A stretch of 64,000 bases of DNA. It comes from Abelmoschus esculentus (taxonomy: Eukaryota; Streptophyta; Magnoliopsida; Malvales; Malvaceae). Under the pieces are notes generated by a model that was given only the letters and a program-made list of their open reading frames with translations, was not told the DNA's origin and did no database searches. The stretch is taken from NCBI GenBank assembly GCA_035048815.1, contig JAUCBN010000036.1, positions 5,404,001-5,468,000 of the forward strand. The letters are read 5' to 3'. This document shows, piece after piece, positions 62,190-64,000 of this stretch (within the stretch, counting starts at the first letter, position 1; each line of letters begins with the position of its first letter). The translations under genes were made by a program, and so were the position numbers.

Positions 62190-63613
62190 CCACGTGCGAT
62201 GAACATCGCTGAACACTACTATTGTTGAATATTTTTGAACACTATTAAATTAGTTAATAAAAATTAAAAATTTGAAGGACTCAATATACAATTAATAGTT
62301 ATTTTTAAAAAATCAATTAAATTAAATTTATTTCCATATATGTTAAAATTTAAATTTTTTAAAATAAGAATAAATTATATACTTAGTATCTCAGTTATTT
62401 TTGTATTTTTATTTTGGTACTCAAACTAATTTTTTTAATAGAATAATACCTAACGATACATATTATTTTTATTTTGATACCCTAATTATTAAAATTAAAA
62501 AGAAATATAATATTGTTTGGTCAAATAACAATTTTAGACCCTAAAACTTATACAATGTATCAATTTATTTTACAATGCTATCAATTTAAATATTATTTTT
62601 AATTTTTAGATTAAAAATATAAATTCTCTCTTCTTCTTCTATTCAAATTATAAAATATTAGATATCGAACAACTTCTTTGTTGTCAATATGATTTTTTGT
62701 AAAATTTTATCTATTTTTTAATTTGTCCAAAAATAATACTGACTTTAATAACAATAAAAGAGTAAAATATGAAAAAGTAAAATTCAACTAAACGAAATTA
62801 AAAAATAATAGCGGTTCCACAATGATGTTGGATTTTTTTGAAATTAAAATTAAATTAAATTAATCTTCGTTTTTTAATTAAAAAATATTCTTTGCGTTAA
62901 GAGTTAAACGAAAATAACTTTTTTCCTAAAAAAATTTTAAACAAATGATATTTCTATATATTTGATCATTGTTTTACTCTGAAATTTTTTAACCAACCAA
63001 AATTTATTGTTTGATTTTGTTTTTTAATGGGTTAAACTTATTTTGGTTTGTGATAGCTTTGAATTTTTTAATAATTATTTTTTTTCTTTTTTGGTTTTAC
63101 ATTATTTTATTTTGTTCCAAGGTCAAGGTTTTGGTTACAAGTTCTTTGATAATGTGCTGAAAACAAAAAGATACTCTTTGGTGATTGTAGGTCTTTGTCA
63201 AGGCTCAGAAAATCAAGGCATACTTCAACCAAAAATTAAAAATGATGTTTAAATCGAATAAAGTGATAGGTTGTATAAATTTTAGGGACTAAAATTGTTA
63301 TTTGTTCAAGCAACATCTTTGTTTTCATTTATTTTTAATAGTTAAGGTACCAAAATAACAATAATGTGTAACGTTAGTTACCATTTTATTAAAGAAATTA
63401 ATTTGAGTACCAAAATAGAAATACAAAAATAAGTGATATACTAAATGTATAGTTCCCTTATTTAAAAAAAATAAATTTTAATATATATGAAAATAAATTT
63501 AATTTAATTGATTTTTTAAAATAATTAATAATTATATGTTGAGTCCTTCAAATTTTTATTTATTATTAATTAATTTAATATGTTCATCGATGTTTAGTGA
63601 CGACCGTGGTAGA
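62190..63613. repeat. Large fold-back element with terminal inverted repeats
   Basis: The left end 'ctaccacgtgcgatgaacat' and the right end 'acgaccgtggtag' are inverted. Inner arms match over several hundred bases: 'gaaggactcaatatacaatt' against the complement 'gaaggactcaacatataatt', 'aattaaattaaatttatttcc' against a close complement, and 'ttttggtactcaaactaat' against 'ttttggtactcaaattaat'. The middle (62580-63270) is single-copy and AT-rich, with no recognised gene. About 1.42 kb in all. Confidence 0.75.
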
Positions 63614-64000
63614 ATTTTCCTATTTAAAATCATTAGAACTATTAAATTACAATTTAATAGTTGTTTAAGCTAAACGGTAAATTTAAGACCAATATTTAAT
63701 TTTTAGCCACGTTTTTCCCAGCTTACACCGACACCTATGTCTCCTCACTTGCCAACTTGCAGAAAATTACAGGTCAATGTTTATTAGCCGGGTATAAGTT
63801 TATTTCAGGTCGGGTCAATGGTTTGTACCTGAATCAGATATTTATTAAATTAATTCAAGTTTAAATGAATTTCAGATTGAGTTTATTTTAGACGGGTAAT
63901 TTTAAGTCGATTCTATTTTTGATGATTAATTTGGATTTTAAATTTGTATTAACTATAGGTTTGACACAATTAGATGAGACTTTAAGTTGAATCGTTTCCA
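63614..64000. other. Spacer at window end
   Basis: 63780-63910 has 'ggtcgggtcaatgg'-type words like those near the ends of the hAT element at 40186-43244. It could be one end of another element running off the window. Confidence 0.3.

Noticed and set aside
63043..63252. 69-codon frame in the centre of the large inverted-repeat element
   Set aside because: No domain or compositional support for a transposase.
1..64000. CRISPR arrays, operons, bacterial islands, rRNA genes
   Set aside because: The window is plant nuclear DNA; no regularly spaced identical repeats with spacers and no rRNA-like sequence were seen.

Overview
This is nuclear DNA from a flowering plant (a dicot). The genes are split by GT-AG introns, the spacers are very AT-rich, and the gene content is plant-specific: a vacuolar CLC nitrate channel, plastid ribosomal protein S21, a peroxisomal-type sulfite oxidase, a class III peroxidase, a nodulin-like MFS transporter and a DUF3339 protein. 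The protein flavour would fit a rosid such as a Malvaceae species, but the species cannot be settled from the window alone.

Layout. 1-1,700: a broken hAT transposase tail and a degenerate Ty3/gypsy gag on the minus strand. 2,024-5,060: a uridine kinase-like (UCK/UPRT) pseudogene with a frameshift in the P-loop, no UPRT half, and a 5'-truncated LINE in one intron bounded by an exact 12-bp target duplication. 5,569-8,760 (minus): an intact six-exon CLC-a/b type nitrate/proton exchanger. 9-19 kb: gene-poor spacer with fold-back MITEs and LINE tails. 19.6-27.4 kb: a gene-dense island with plastid S21 (minus), divergently placed SNF12/SWP73 (plus), and a 12-exon sulfite oxidase (minus). 28-34.4 kb: repeats, including a fold-back element built from TTCGAATA units and two probable solo LTRs. 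34.5-43.5 kb: a tandem pair of class III peroxidases. The first is intact; the second is a pseudogene split by two separate ~3-kb insertions, one with hAT hallmarks. 44.1-46.3 kb (minus): an intact NFD4/nodulin-like MFS gene. 51.9 kb: a small DUF3339 gene. 53.7-55.6 kb: a fold-back element with a telomere-like core, and a small hAT element with an 8-bp duplication. 59.0-60.1 kb (minus): a four-exon SDR gene that has lost the hallmark cofactor and catalytic residues. 62.2-63.6 kb: a large inverted-repeat element.

The genes do not form a pathway: this is an ordinary plant chromosome segment where housekeeping genes are separated by transposon debris. I found no exotic defence or biosynthetic system. 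The observations most worth a second look are the SDR-fold probable pseudoenzyme, the twice-interrupted peroxidase duplicate next to its intact parent, the fold-back element with a telomere-repeat core, and a dispersed ~250-bp family carrying telomere-like motifs.
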